A stretch of DNA of 64,000 nucleotides from Sphingosinicella humi (GTDB lineage Bacteria > Pseudomonadota > Alphaproteobacteria > Sphingomonadales > Sphingomonadaceae): positions 1-64,000 of the forward strand of contig NZ_QFFF01000002.1 in the NCBI RefSeq assembly GCF_003129465.1, read 5' to 3'. This document shows, piece after piece, positions 27,607 to 37,991 of this stretch. The notes beneath the pieces were generated by a model. It did not search any database, was not told where the DNA came from, and worked only from the letters and a program-made list of their open reading frames with translations. A program made the position numbers and the translations under genes. Position 1 is the stretch's first letter. Each line of letters starts with the position of its first letter.

Positions 27607-28416
27607 TCACTTGTTCCCGGCGTGGCGCCATTGGTTGATGACCTCATAGGCCATCACCGCGGTCGCCACCGCCGCGTTCAAGCTGTCGGCCTTGCCCCGC
27701 ATCGGGATCTTCACGAGCGTGTCGCACTCGGCCTCGTAGGTAGAGGGAAGACCCTGCGCCTCGTTGCCGACCAGGATGAAGGCGGGCTTGCGGTAGCGCG
27801 GCTCCTGATAGTCGAGCGCGGTGTTGAGGCTGGTGCCGATCAGCTCGCCCTCGCCGGCCCGGAGCCAGGGGATGAAATCCGGCCAGCCAGTGGTGGCGAT
27901 CGTCTGGGTGAAGAGCGCCCCCATCGTCGCCCGCACCGCCTCGACCGAGAAGGGGTCGACGCACTCGTCGACCAGGATCAGCCCGCCCGCGCCGACGGCG
28001 TCGCCGGTGCGCAGGATGGTACCGAGATTGCCCGGATCGCGCAGCGCCTGGGCCACGATCCACAGGTCGGCGCAGGCGCGGTCGATCCGGTCGAGGCTCG
28101 TGTCCCAGGTCCGGAAGACGCCGAGCACCGTCTGCGGATTCTCCTTGCCGCTCAGCTTGTGGAGAATGTCGGCATTGGTCTCGATGACGTCGCCGTGCGC
28201 GGCCTCGACCTCGGCGATCAGGGCTGCGAGCAGCGGATGGTTCGTGCCCTTGGCGTAGAAGAGGATAGCCGGCAGCCGCCCCGCCTCGCGCGCTTCGGTC
28301 AGGATGCGCAGCCCCTCGGCGATGAACATGCCCTGGCGCCGTCGTCCCTTCTTTTCGCGAAGGGCCCGGACGTCCTTGACGAGCGGATTGGAGAAGGCGG
28401 TGATCTCGCGGGGCAT
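27607..28416 (-). CDS. SpoU/TrmH-family RNA 2'-O-methyltransferase
   Basis: A 269-residue SPOUT methyltransferase. The N-terminal domain (about 1-105) resembles the L30e-like substrate-binding part (RQGMFIAEGLRIL). The C-terminal knot carries the three SpoU motifs: ALRDPGNLGTILRT, the ILVGNEAQGL block, and IPMRGKADSLNAAVA. It probably methylates a ribose in rRNA or tRNA with SAM; the target position cannot be told. Confidence 0.92.
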   Translation of the reverse strand: MPREITAFSNPLVKDVRALREKKGRRRQGMFIAEGLRILTEAREAGRLPAILFYAKGTNHPLLAALIAEVEAAHGDVIETNADILHKLSGKENPQTVLGVFRTWDTSLDRIDRACADLWIVAQALRDPGNLGTILRTGDAVGAGGLILVDECVDPFSVEAVRATMGALFTQTIATTGWPDFIPWLRAGEGELIGTSLNTALDYQEPRYRKPAFILVGNEAQGLPSTYEAECDTLVKIPMRGKADSLNAAVATAVMAYEVINQWRHAGNK

Positions 28417-28429
28417 GGACTAGGGTCTC

Positions 28430-28514
28430 GTCATTGCGAGGAGCGGAGCGACGAACCAATCCAGTCCGTCGCCGTCGAAGCCAGTCTGGATTGCTTCGCT
28501 ACGCTCGCAATGAC
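28430..28514. repeat. Intergenic inverted repeat (family B)
   Basis: The left arm GTCATTGCGAGGAGCGGAGCG pairs with the right arm CTTCGCTACGCTCGCAATGAC. Inside it, AATCCAG and CTGGATT also pair. It lies between the HPr gene and the SpoU methyltransferase. A second copy is at 52961-53035. Confidence 0.75.
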
Positions 28515-28522
28515 GATGAACA

Positions 28523-28789
28523 TCATTCCTCGCCGAACTTGGCCTCGACCAGATCCGCCAGTGCGTCGGCAGCGGCCTCCGCACCGTCGCCCGCGGCCGT
28601 GATGGTGATGGCGTCGCCCATGGCGGCGCCGAGCATCATCAGCCCCATGATAGAGGTGCCGCAGACCTTGGTTCCGTCCTTCTCCACCTCGATCGTCGCG
28701 GACAACTCGGTAGCCAGCGTGACGAACTTGGCGCTCGCTCGAGCGTGGAGACCGCGCTTGTTGGTGACTTCAACCGTGCGGCTAGCCAT
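28523..28789 (-). CDS. ptsH: HPr-type phosphocarrier protein
   Basis: An 88-residue HPr. The phosphoryl-accepting His lies in NKRGLHARASAKF, and the HprK target Ser region is in GTSIMGLMML. In sphingomonads and rhizobia this HPr serves a regulatory PTS (with EI-Ntr elsewhere) rather than sugar uptake. Two bases separate it from the EIIA gene upstream, so the two are in one operon with rapZ, hprK and chvGI. Confidence 0.95.
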   Translation of the reverse strand: MASRTVEVTNKRGLHARASAKFVTLATELSATIEVEKDGTKVCGTSIMGLMMLGAAMGDAITITAAGDGAEAAADALADLVEAKFGEE

Positions 28790-28791
28790 GC

Positions 28792-29196
28792 TCAGGCCGC
28801 TTCCCCCAAAATCTCCGAGGCAACGGAGATATATTTGCGCCCCGCCTCGCGGGCAGCCGCGACCGCAGCCTTCACTTCCATCGTCTTGCGGGCGCCTTCG
28901 AGGCGAATCAGCATCGGCAGGTTCACGCCGGCGATGACCTCGACCGACTCGGATTTCATCAGCGAGATGGCGAGGTTGGAAGGAGTCCCGCCGAACAGGT
29001 CGGTCAGCACGATGACGCCCGACCCGTCATCCACCTTCGCGATTGCCTGCGCGATATCGTTGCGCCGCGCTTCCATATCGTCGTCGGGGCCGATGCAGAT
29101 GGCTTCGATCCGCTGCTGCGGCCCTACAACATGTTCCATGGCGACGACGAACTCGGCGGCGAGCCTGCCGTGCGTCACCAGCACCAAACCGATCAT
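28792..29196 (-). CDS. PTS EIIA component (mannose/fructose family)
   Basis: A 134-residue stand-alone EIIA of the mannose family. The active His is in LVTHGRLA, and TDLFGGTPSNLA is the second conserved block. No EIIB, EIIC or EIID gene accompanies it, so it is expected to act as a phosphorylation-dependent regulator, as EIIA-Man-like proteins do in alphaproteobacteria. Confidence 0.94.
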   Translation of the reverse strand: MIGLVLVTHGRLAAEFVVAMEHVVGPQQRIEAICIGPDDDMEARRNDIAQAIAKVDDGSGVIVLTDLFGGTPSNLAISLMKSESVEVIAGVNLPMLIRLEGARKTMEVKAAVAAAREAGRKYISVASEILGEAA

Positions 29197-29210
29197 TTGA
29201 ACACCTTGGC

Positions 29211-30152
29211 TTAGTCTTTCATCTCCGCGCGCTGGCCCCCCGCAGCCGGCTGTCCCTCAACCGGATCCCGTGGTCGGGATGCGAGGTCGCGATGTTCGAC
29301 CGTGGGCGAAAATCCGGCATCGCGCAACCGTGATGCCACCCGTTCGGCGACATGTACCGAACGGTGGCGCCCGCCGGTACAGCCAAAAGCGATGGAAACA
29401 TAGGCTTTTCCCTCGCGGCGGTAGCGGGGAAGGAGCATCAGCAACAGTTCCTCGATCCGGCTGACCGCTTCCTCATAGCCCTCGTCGGTCGCGATATAAT
29501 CGGCCACGGCAGGATCGAGACCGGTCAGAGGGCGGAGATCGTCCTCCCAGTGCGGGTTCTTGAGGAAGCGCATGTCGAAGACGGTGTCGGCGTTGCGGGG
29601 CAGCCCCCGCGCAAAACCAAAGGACATGACGTGGAGATAGGGCGCCTTGGTGCCGCCGAAGCGATCGCGGATCTGCTGCTGGAGGGCATTCGAGTCGGTG
29701 TCGGTGGTGTCGATGATATAATCGGACCAGCGGCGCAGCGGCTCCATCAGGTCGCGCTCGGCGGCTATGCCGTCGGTGGCGGGACGATCGGGCGCGAGCG
29801 GATGGCGGCGCCGCGTCTCCGAAAAGCGCCTCAGCAGCTCCGAACCGCCACAGTCCAGATACAGCGTCTCGATCGGATAATGGGATTCGTCCGCCAGCGT
29901 CTTGATCTGCTGGACGATCTCTTGAGCGTCGAAATCGCGCGTGCGGCTGTCGATGCCGATCGCCAGCGGCCGGCGTCGCCTGCCACTGGCCTTGGCGAGG
30001 GGCGTCGACAGCAGATGCTCGAGCAGCGACAGGGGCAGGTTGTCCACCACTTCCCAGCCGCTATCCTCGAGGGTGCGAAGGACGGTCGACTTGCCGGCGC
30101 CCGAGAGGCCGGTGACGAGCAGGATCCGCTTGGGAGTGGCGCCCTTCGTCAC
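29211..30152 (-). CDS. rapZ: RNase adapter RapZ (P-loop nucleotide-binding)
   Basis: A 313-residue RapZ/YvcJ-family protein with Walker A GLSGAGKST near residue 14 and the C-terminal block GCTGGRHRSVHVAE. In enterics RapZ controls GlmS through small RNAs; in alphaproteobacteria it sits with hprK and the PTS proteins. The start is GTG at 30152, overlapping the hprK stop (GTGA). Its last 15 residues or so are Gly/Arg-rich. Confidence 0.93.
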   Translation of the reverse strand: MTKGATPKRILLVTGLSGAGKSTVLRTLEDSGWEVVDNLPLSLLEHLLSTPLAKASGRRRRPLAIGIDSRTRDFDAQEIVQQIKTLADESHYPIETLYLDCGGSELLRRFSETRRRHPLAPDRPATDGIAAERDLMEPLRRWSDYIIDTTDTDSNALQQQIRDRFGGTKAPYLHVMSFGFARGLPRNADTVFDMRFLKNPHWEDDLRPLTGLDPAVADYIATDEGYEEAVSRIEELLLMLLPRYRREGKAYVSIAFGCTGGRHRSVHVAERVASRLRDAGFSPTVEHRDLASRPRDPVEGQPAAGGQRAEMKD

Positions 30153-30592
30153 GTCACCGTGAGTCCGAATTGGGCGAGCGCCAGCTCCACCTTGACGGGC
30201 GCGGACGGCTCGAGCGCGCTGAGCCCGATCACCGGCACCTTGACGCCCGCCACCACCAGCGGGTCGTGCATTTCAGGGAGACGCTCGACATCGCGGTCGA
30301 GATCGACGGCGAGGCAAACGGGCACGTCGCCGACCGCATCGAACTCGATGAGCCCGACGCCGCGCACCTCCATCTTTCCGGCGATGTTTCGCGGCGGCGT
30401 GGCGACCAGCCGCCCGTCCACCCGCTTGAGGACGGTGTAATCGTCGCTCACCAGCTTGGCGCCCCGGTCGATGAGGCGCAGCGCGAGGTCGGACTTTCCG
30501 GCGCCGGAACGGCCGGCGATGAGGATCGCCCGGCCATCCTTGGCGACGCAGGAGACGTGGAGCGTTTCGGAGGAGAGGGACGGTCCGGTCAT
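30149..30592 (-). CDS. hprK: Short HPr kinase/phosphorylase
   Basis: A 147-residue protein that corresponds only to the C-terminal kinase domain of HprK. Walker A is GRSGAGKSDLALRL; LVSDDYT holds the paired Asp. The N-terminal domain of the approximately 310-residue Gram-positive enzyme is missing, which is the normal alphaproteobacterial form. It should phosphorylate the Ser of the HPr encoded two genes downstream. It overlaps both chvG (ATGA) and rapZ (GTGA). Confidence 0.92.
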   Translation of the reverse strand: MTGPSLSSETLHVSCVAKDGRAILIAGRSGAGKSDLALRLIDRGAKLVSDDYTVLKRVDGRLVATPPRNIAGKMEVRGVGLIEFDAVGDVPVCLAVDLDRDVERLPEMHDPLVVAGVKVPVIGLSALEPSAPVKVELALAQFGLTVT

Positions 30593-32142
30593 GCGATTAC
30601 CCCTGGAAAGCGTATCACGAAACGGGCTCCCGTTCGCCCGTCATGGCGATCCTCGACCATGATCCGGCCATCATGCCCTTCGACGATCGCCTTGACGATG
30701 GCGAGCCCGAGGCCGGAGTGGCGGCCGAAGGCCTCACCTTCCGGCCTGATGCTGTGGAAGCGGTTAAAGATCGCCTCACGCCCCTCCTGGGGAACACCCG
30801 GTCCCTCATCCTCGATGCTGACAACGACATCCTGATCGATGCGGGCGGCGGCGATCTCGATGAGCCCGCCTTCGGGCGAAAAGGAGATGGCGTTGTCGAC
30901 GAGGTTGTCGAAGACGCGGGCCAGGCGGGATTCCTCGCCCTGAACAACGGCGGTGCCGACGCGGGGACGGGCGAAGGCGATGCGGACGCCGCGTTCAGCG
31001 GCCCGAGGCTCCCACAGGCCCAGGAGCGACTCGACCAGATGGCCAAGGTCCACCGATTCGAAACGGGCCCGGGAAAGCTCGGCATCGAGGCGCGACACTT
31101 CGGCGATGTCGACGACGAGGCGGTCGAGTCGGACGACGTCGTTGCGGACCACGTCCAGCAGCTGCGCCCGAAGCTTCGGATCCTCGACCCGGTCGAGACT
31201 ATCGACGGCGGAGCGAAGCGAAGCGAGGGGGTTCTTGAGCTCATGGGTGACGTCGGCGGCGAAGGCCTCCGTCGCGTCGATCCGATAGCGGAGCGAATGC
31301 GTCATGTCGTGCAGCGCGCGGGCGAGGAGGCCGATCTCGTCGCGGCGGGCGGGAAGGAGCGGTACGTCCACCTCCCGGGCGCGCCCCAGCCGGACTCTAT
31401 GAGCCGCCCGCGCCAGCCGCCTCAGCGGCCGCGCGATCGTCCGCGCCAGGAAGAGCGACAACAGCACCGACAGGAGGATCGTGCCGGCGAGGATAAAGCC
31501 GAGCGTCAGCCTTTCGCTCCTGACCCGCGTGCGGATATCGCGCGCATTGCTGGTGACGAGGAGCACATGATCCCCGGCAATGGGCGCGGCGGCGGAAAGA
31601 AAGGGAGAACCCTCAGGAGCTTCGCGGAACGCGACCGTCGAACGCCCATGCGCCAGTGCGATCCGCGCCTCGGGCCAGTTGGCAAGATTTTCATCGGGGT
31701 CCGGCACGAGGGGCGGGGGGCGCTCCGCCCCAACGACAGCATCGACAAGGGCATCGAGGACTCGCGCGGCCTGCTTGTCCCAGGGTTCCATGGCCGGGTT
31801 GCGCAGGGTGTAAGTCGCGGGAGCGCCGGCCCAGCTGTCCATCCGCTTGCTGCCCGAAGCGGCGTAGACTCGCAGCCGCGTGCCCGATTCCTGCCCGAGG
31901 CGGTTAAGCAGCGGCTTTCGGGCGTCCGGCGGCGTCGCCTGCAGCGCAACGGCGATCAACTGCGCCTCGGTTCGTATCTGCCTTAGCCGGTCCTCCGTGG
32001 CGCGGTTACGGTAGCTGTCGAGATAGAAGAAGCTGCCGGCGAGGATGACCAGCGCGAAGATGTTGACGGCGAGGATGCGCTGGGTGAGCGACAGGCGCCC
32101 CGACCAGCGCAGCGCCAGCTCGCGCTCGTCACTCCTCGGCAA
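30589..32142 (-). CDS. chvG: Sensor histidine kinase ChvG
   Basis: About 517 residues from a likely TTG start at 32142, which overlaps the end of chvI; in-frame sequence further up to 32253 lies inside chvI and does not resemble the family. Domains in order: first helix ([19 protein letters not shown]), a periplasmic stimulus-sensing domain, second helix, HAMP, dimerisation domain with H-box [13 protein letters not shown], and ATPase domain with [19 protein letters not shown] and GLGLAIVKA. With ChvI it controls acid, envelope and carbon-metabolism genes, including pckA in related bacteria. Confidence 0.93.
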   Translation of the reverse strand: MPRSDERELALRWSGRLSLTQRILAVNIFALVILAGSFFYLDSYRNRATEDRLRQIRTEAQLIAVALQATPPDARKPLLNRLGQESGTRLRVYAASGSKRMDSWAGAPATYTLRNPAMEPWDKQAARVLDALVDAVVGAERPPPLVPDPDENLANWPEARIALAHGRSTVAFREAPEGSPFLSAAAPIAGDHVLLVTSNARDIRTRVRSERLTLGFILAGTILLSVLLSLFLARTIARPLRRLARAAHRVRLGRAREVDVPLLPARRDEIGLLARALHDMTHSLRYRIDATEAFAADVTHELKNPLASLRSAVDSLDRVEDPKLRAQLLDVVRNDVVRLDRLVVDIAEVSRLDAELSRARFESVDLGHLVESLLGLWEPRAAERGVRIAFARPRVGTAVVQGEESRLARVFDNLVDNAISFSPEGGLIEIAAARIDQDVVVSIEDEGPGVPQEGREAIFNRFHSIRPEGEAFGRHSGLGLAIVKAIVEGHDGRIMVEDRHDGRTGARFVIRFPGVIA

Positions 32143-32836
32143 AGCGGTAGCCCACGCCGTAGAGCGTCTCGATCGCGCCGAAGCTTCCGTCCACGGCGCG
32201 GAACTTGCGGCGGAGGCGCTTGATATGGCTGTCGATGGTGCGGTCGTCGACATAGATATCGTCCTGATAGGCGACGTCCATCAGCTGGTTGCGCGACTTC
32301 ACGACGCCCGGCCGCTGGGCGAGTGCCTCCAGGATCATGAATTCGGTGACGGTCAGCGTCACGTCCTTGCCGTCCCAGGTGACGCGGTGACGCGCCGGGT
32401 CCATGGCGAGGCGACCGCGGACGATCTGCACCGGCTCGGCTTCCTCTTCGCCCGCGGGCGGCGTCGCGCGCATTTCGGCCCGACGGAGGACCGCGCGGAT
32501 GCGGGCGATGAGCAGGCGCTGGGAGAAAGGCTTGGCGATGTAATCGTCCGCGCCCATGGCGAGGCCGAGCGCTTCGTCCAGCTCGTCGTCCTTGGAGGTG
32601 AGGAAGATGACGGGGACGGCGCTCTTTTCCCGCAAGCGGCGGAGCAGCTCCATGCCGTCGAGCTTCGGCATCTTGACGTCGAGCACGGCCAGATCGGGCG
32701 GGTTCTCGGTCAGGGCCTTCAGTGCCGCCTCGCTGTCCGAATAGATGCGGGTGATGAACCCCTCCGCCTGGAGGGCGATCGAGACCGAGGTCAGGATGTT
32801 CCTGTCGTCGTCGACGAGGGCGATCACTGTCGACAT
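32129..32836 (-). CDS. chvI: OmpR-type response regulator ChvI
   Basis: A 235-residue response regulator. The receiver domain has the acidic pair VDDD, phospho-acceptor Asp in [16 protein letters not shown], and Lys in AKPFS. The C-terminal winged helix has the family's [17 protein letters not shown] 32836 gives the standard start; the open frame above it to 32893 is unlikely. It is the first gene of the operon and diverges from pckA, a known ChvGI-linked gene in rhizobia. Confidence 0.95.
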   Translation of the reverse strand: MSTVIALVDDDRNILTSVSIALQAEGFITRIYSDSEAALKALTENPPDLAVLDVKMPKLDGMELLRRLREKSAVPVIFLTSKDDELDEALGLAMGADDYIAKPFSQRLLIARIRAVLRRAEMRATPPAGEEEAEPVQIVRGRLAMDPARHRVTWDGKDVTLTVTEFMILEALAQRPGVVKSRNQLMDVAYQDDIYVDDRTIDSHIKRLRRKFRAVDGSFGAIETLYGVGYRFAEE

Positions 32837-32913
32837 TGGCACGCCTCCCGCCGCATAGGCCAAGGCTCTATCCAAAGCGGCGCATGCCCGCAACCGGCCG
32901 GCGAGCTTCGCTT

Positions 32914-32940
32914 TTGACGGGCGCCTGGGTTATATATATG
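32914..32940 (+). promoter_or_regulatory. Candidate sigma-70-type promoter of pckA
   Basis: TTGACG at 32914-32919 and TATATG at 32935-32940 are spaced by 15 bases, about 65 bases before the pckA start. The TATATATAT tract stands out as AT-rich in an otherwise GC-rich gap. Inference from sequence only. Confidence 0.4.
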
Positions 32941-33005
32941 CGGACCCGCAACAGGTTGGCGGCGCGTTCTGGTCGCCTATCGTTCGATTCAAACAGGAGA
33001 TCATC

Positions 33006-34601
<1,596 letters not shown>

Positions 34602-34624
34602 GGCCGGGTGAGGGAACCCGAACA

Positions 34625-34658
34625 GGGGCGCGTCGGCCAAGGCCGGGGCGCCCCTTTT
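34625..34658. terminator. Shared terminator of pckA and the convergent membrane-protein gene
   Basis: GGGGCGC pairs with GCGCCCC, and inside it CGGCC pairs with GGCCG around an AA loop, followed by TTTT on the plus strand. It lies 24 bases after the pckA stop and abuts the stop of the minus-strand gene. Confidence 0.75.
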
Positions 34659-35375
34659 CTATGGCGCCAATTCCTCCTCTCTTATGATCGTCACGCGCGC
34701 TTGGGCCCGAACAGGGCGTCGAGCGAGGTCCTGCCTGACTATGACGACGCAGATCGCCGTCAGAACCGAGATGGCGAGAAGCTCTCCTCCGTCTTCCACA
34801 ACGGTGAGCGGCTGATTGAGGAGGGGGCTTTCATGGAAGATGTAGTGGACCGCATCCGCGCCGACCGCGAAGCCTCCGAACAGGGTCAGGCAGACCACGA
34901 TTGCCAATACGGCCCCTCTTTCCCTTTGTGAGGAAAAGTAAGCCGAGAGCGCCGCGATGGCTCCAAGCGTCAGCGCGAGAGCGGCCGAGAAGACAATCTC
35001 CCCCAGGAGAGGTCTGTCATTCATCCGAGCCCCGATCCGCTCATGAATCGCGAAATGATTGTCGACCGCCAGATAGAGAAGGCCCAATGCCAGAGGCAGC
35101 ATGGCCACCCGGCGCGTGACAGCGGCCGACAGTAGCAAAGCCATTCCCGACAGGATCAGCTTCAGATTCTCCCAGGCCTCTGAAATACTGTCTTCCTGAT
35201 CGATCTTGGTCCAGGTCGTGTCCCAGTGATACGTCCAGGAAACGACATAGATGTGGATAACTATCAGGGTCGCATCGACGGCGAGAATGATCGCGAACAG
35301 CCTTGAAGCTGCAGCTGTCGTGACGATCGAGAGTCCCCGCTCGATCATGGCATCAGGTAAAGGAGGTCTCCACAT
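34659..35375 (-). CDS. Six-helix membrane protein of unknown function
   Basis: A 238-residue protein with about six membrane helices (near residues 20-42, 72-90, 93-110, 125-150, 155-180 and 195-215 of this start). Charged and His residues recur at helix ends: DNHFAIHER, DAVHYIFHES and EDGGELL. Such HE/D patterns could bind a metal or haem, but I do not recognise the family. ATG 35375 has a GGGAGG site; the frame is open to 35486. A Crp-family gene lies upstream on the same strand. Confidence 0.7.
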   Translation of the reverse strand: MWRPPLPDAMIERGLSIVTTAAASRLFAIILAVDATLIVIHIYVVSWTYHWDTTWTKIDQEDSISEAWENLKLILSGMALLLSAAVTRRVAMLPLALGLLYLAVDNHFAIHERIGARMNDRPLLGEIVFSAALALTLGAIAALSAYFSSQRERGAVLAIVVCLTLFGGFAVGADAVHYIFHESPLLNQPLTVVEDGGELLAISVLTAICVVIVRQDLARRPVRAQARVTIIREEELAP

Positions 35376-35530
35376 GCTCGCCTCCCTGCAATTCTGACCG
35401 CGGCATTGTCGCGAACCAGCGGGTAGAAACGTAGCAACGCCAATCGAAATGGAGCCAGCCGCAAGCCGGTATACCCGATTTGCCATCGGTGTTCACGCGC
35501 ATAGCCGAACGTCCGCCCGCAAGTGGCGCC

Positions 35531-36304
35531 TCAAGCGGCGGCCACAATCCGTAATCTCTGCTCCGGATCGTTGTCCGCGTGGAGGTAGGCGGGGTCGAAA
35601 TCGCCGGCCCTGGCGAGCGCCTCCCAGTCGAGGATGTGCACCGTCCGCCCCCGAAGGGTCACCAGACCATTGTCGCGAAGCGCCTTCAGCGTTCGGTTGA
35701 CGTGGACGCAGGTCAAGCCGAGCGCGTTGCCCAAATGCACCTGCGTCAGCGGGAACTTGAACTGCCGCTCGCCCTTGTCGCGCGCTCCGCAACGGATCGC
35801 CATCTCGCACAAGAGGTGGGCCATGCGTGCCCGGGCGTCCCTGCGGCCGACATTGACGACCCACTGCGAAAGGATCGAGGCGTCGACCATGCAATCGCGC
35901 CAGAAGGCTTCGGCAATGGCCGGGAAGCGTGCGGCCAGCGTTCGCAAGGAGGCGTGCGGAATCCGGAGGATCGTCGTCGTTGAGAGCGCCTGAAGGGCGG
36001 ACGTGCCCTCGGGCTGCACGACCGAGTGGAGGTCGGCCATGTCGCCCGGAAGGTGGATGGCCGTGATCTGACGCTCGCCTTCGCTATTCTGGCCGAAGCG
36101 GCCGACAATCCCTTCGACGACCAGGGAGACATGATCGACTCGCTCTCCGAGGTGCACGAAGTCCCGGTTTGCGGGCACCTGTGCCGCATAGGCGGGCAGA
36201 TCGAGGATCGCCTTCTGCTCTTCGTCCGTCAGGACAGAGCGGCGTGTGAGCCTGTCGAGGAAGTGTTCCAGGTTCGAGGGTTGGATCGATTGCGAGCGCG
36301 CCAT
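35531..36304 (-). CDS. Crp/Fnr family transcriptional regulator
   Basis: A 257-residue regulator with a cyclic-nucleotide-binding-like beta roll (about 25-130), a dimer helix, and a C-terminal winged helix with LTQVHLGNALGLTCVHVNRTLKAL split across helix-turn-helix. The N-terminal cysteine cluster of Fnr is absent, so oxygen sensing through Fe-S is unlikely. ATG 36304 is preferred because GGAG lies six bases upstream; Met codons at 36316 and 36334 are alternatives. The effector is unknown. Confidence 0.9.
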   Translation of the reverse strand: MARSQSIQPSNLEHFLDRLTRRSVLTDEEQKAILDLPAYAAQVPANRDFVHLGERVDHVSLVVEGIVGRFGQNSEGERQITAIHLPGDMADLHSVVQPEGTSALQALSTTTILRIPHASLRTLAARFPAIAEAFWRDCMVDASILSQWVVNVGRRDARARMAHLLCEMAIRCGARDKGERQFKFPLTQVHLGNALGLTCVHVNRTLKALRDNGLVTLRGRTVHILDWEALARAGDFDPAYLHADNDPEQRLRIVAAA

Positions 36305-36398
36305 GATGTGCTCCATCCTGGCAAGCGGGAGCACGTAAAAAGCCGTCTCTCAGTCACCGGCGCCTGCGGGAGGGGGACTAACCGGCGATAAGGAGAAA

Positions 36399-36412
36399 AC
36401 GATCTCGATCAA
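36399..36412. promoter_or_regulatory. Possible Fnr/FixK-like box upstream of the Crp-family gene
   Basis: ACGATCTCGATCAA matches 8 of 10 fixed positions of the consensus TTGAT-N4-ATCAA. It lies about 95 bases before the regulator's start, where an autoregulatory site could be. One short match may be chance. Confidence 0.2.
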
Positions 36413-36487
36413 CCTAGCGTTCCATGCGCCACTTAATCGGCTCTATGGTCAGCCGCAGGTAGCCCCGGTTCCCCGAAGAGAGCAGTT

Positions 36488-36952
36488 CTAATTCGTCGGT
36501 TGCTGCGGAATTCCGAGCGTCTCGACCTTCAGGCACGTGCCTTCGGCGCCGACCACGCGGACGCGGGTGCCGACTTCGGCGTCGGGGCCGCGGGCGCTCC
36601 AGACGCCGTCGCCGACCCGGACCCGGCCGTGACCGCCCTCAATGGCGGTGACGACGGTGACGGTCTCGCCGATGAGGCGGGCGGCGCGGTCGTTGAGGAG
36701 GGGGTCGCTGCTCTCGACCGGGTTGCTCGCATACCAGCGGCGGCCGACATAGACGGCGGCGATCGCCAGCAGAGCGAACAGAGCGAACTGGAAGGCGAGC
36801 GGCATGCCCAGTAGCAGCGCCGCGAAGCCGGTGACGGCCGCCGCCGCCGCCAGCCAGATCAGGAACACGCCCGGCATCAACAGCTCGGCGATGCCGAGCA
36901 CGGCCGCGGCGATCAGCCAGATCCAATGCGGGTCGATGCCGTCGAAATTCAT
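36488..36952 (-). CDS. NfeD family protein
   Basis: A 154-residue protein with two or three membrane helices in residues 8-75 and a C-terminal OB-fold domain (about 85-150, ending in LKVETLGIPQQ). It belongs to the short NfeD class that partners SPFH proteins in membrane microdomains. Its start overlaps the stop of the SPFH gene (ATGA), confirming the pair. Confidence 0.9.
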   Translation of the reverse strand: MNFDGIDPHWIWLIAAAVLGIAELLMPGVFLIWLAAAAAVTGFAALLLGMPLAFQFALFALLAIAAVYVGRRWYASNPVESSDPLLNDRAARLIGETVTVVTAIEGGHGRVRVGDGVWSARGPDAEVGTRVRVVGAEGTCLKVETLGIPQQPTN

Positions 36953-37920
36953 TGGCCGCTTCCCTCGAAGGGGCCGGGCCGCTTGGGCACGGGCGGCGTG
37001 GCTGCGGCGTTGCCGGCCAGTGCATCGCGGGCGATCTCGCCGATGCCGCCCAGGGTGCCGATGAGCTGGGTCGCCTCGACCGGGAAGAGGATGGTCTTGG
37101 CGTTGGGGGACGCGGCGAACTTGCCGACCGCCTCGACATATTTCTGGGCGACGAAATAATTGAGCGCCTGGTTGTTGCCGCCGGCGATGGCGTCGGACAC
37201 CACCTGCGTCGCCTTCGCCTCCGCCTCGGCCTGGCGCTCGCGGGCCTCGGCGTCACGGAAGGCGGCCTCGCGGCGGCCCTCGGCTTCGAGAATCTGGGAC
37301 TGCTTGTCGCCTTCGGCGCGGAGGATCTCGGAAGCGCGCAGGCCCTCCGCCTCGAGGATGGCTGCGCGCTTCTCGCGCTCCGCCTTCATCTGACGGGCCA
37401 TGGCGTTGACGATGTCGGCGGGCGGGCGGATGTCCTTCACCTCGACGCGGGTGATCTTGACGCCCCAGGGGGTGGTCGCATCATCGACGACGTGGAGCAG
37501 CCGTGCGTTGATCTCGTCGCGCTTGGAGAGGGTCTCGTCCAAATCCATCGAGCCCATTACCGTGCGCAAATTGGTGGTCACGAGGTTGAGGATGGCGACG
37601 TACAGATCGGAGACTTCGTAAGCGGCCTTCGCCGCGTCCAGCACGTTGAAGAAGACCACGCCATCGGTCGACACCATGGCGTTGTCCTTGGTGATGATCT
37701 CCTGCCCAGGGATGTCGAGCACCTGCTCCATCATGTTCACCTTCCGGCCGACGCGATAGAAGAAGGCCGGGTAGAAATTGAAGCCGGGGCGCGCGACGGT
37801 CGTGAAGCGTCCGAAATATTCTATCGTGTATTGATAGCCTTGCCGCACGATCTTGATGCTGGCCATCAGGTAGATGATGACTAGAGCCAGGACGAAGAAC
37901 AGTGCGGTTGCTTCCATCAT
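36949..37920 (-). CDS. SPFH/band 7 protein (stomatin/paraslipin type)
   Basis: About 323 residues from ATG 37920, which has GGGGAG upstream. One N-terminal membrane helix (ALFFVLALVIIYLMASI) precedes a band-7 domain (about 25-185, with YFGRFTTVARPG and GVKITRVEVKDIRPP) and a coiled coil rich in Glu and Ala (about 190-260). With NfeD it probably forms oligomeric membrane scaffolds that regulate proteases or quality control such as QmcA/HflK-like systems. Confidence 0.93.
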   Translation of the reverse strand: MMEATALFFVLALVIIYLMASIKIVRQGYQYTIEYFGRFTTVARPGFNFYPAFFYRVGRKVNMMEQVLDIPGQEIITKDNAMVSTDGVVFFNVLDAAKAAYEVSDLYVAILNLVTTNLRTVMGSMDLDETLSKRDEINARLLHVVDDATTPWGVKITRVEVKDIRPPADIVNAMARQMKAEREKRAAILEAEGLRASEILRAEGDKQSQILEAEGRREAAFRDAEARERQAEAEAKATQVVSDAIAGGNNQALNYFVAQKYVEAVGKFAASPNAKTILFPVEATQLIGTLGGIGEIARDALAGNAAATPPVPKRPGPFEGSGQ

Positions 37921-37991
37921 ATCCACTCCCCCCATCGCGATGCCGGATATAATGTAGACAAGCGGGCCCGCTTCCAAGCAGAATCGGCGCC

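Noticed and set aside
30589-32253. ATG start of chvG at 32253
   Set aside because: It would place 37 Ser/Ala/Arg-rich residues inside chvI; the TTG at 32142 gives the family N-terminus.
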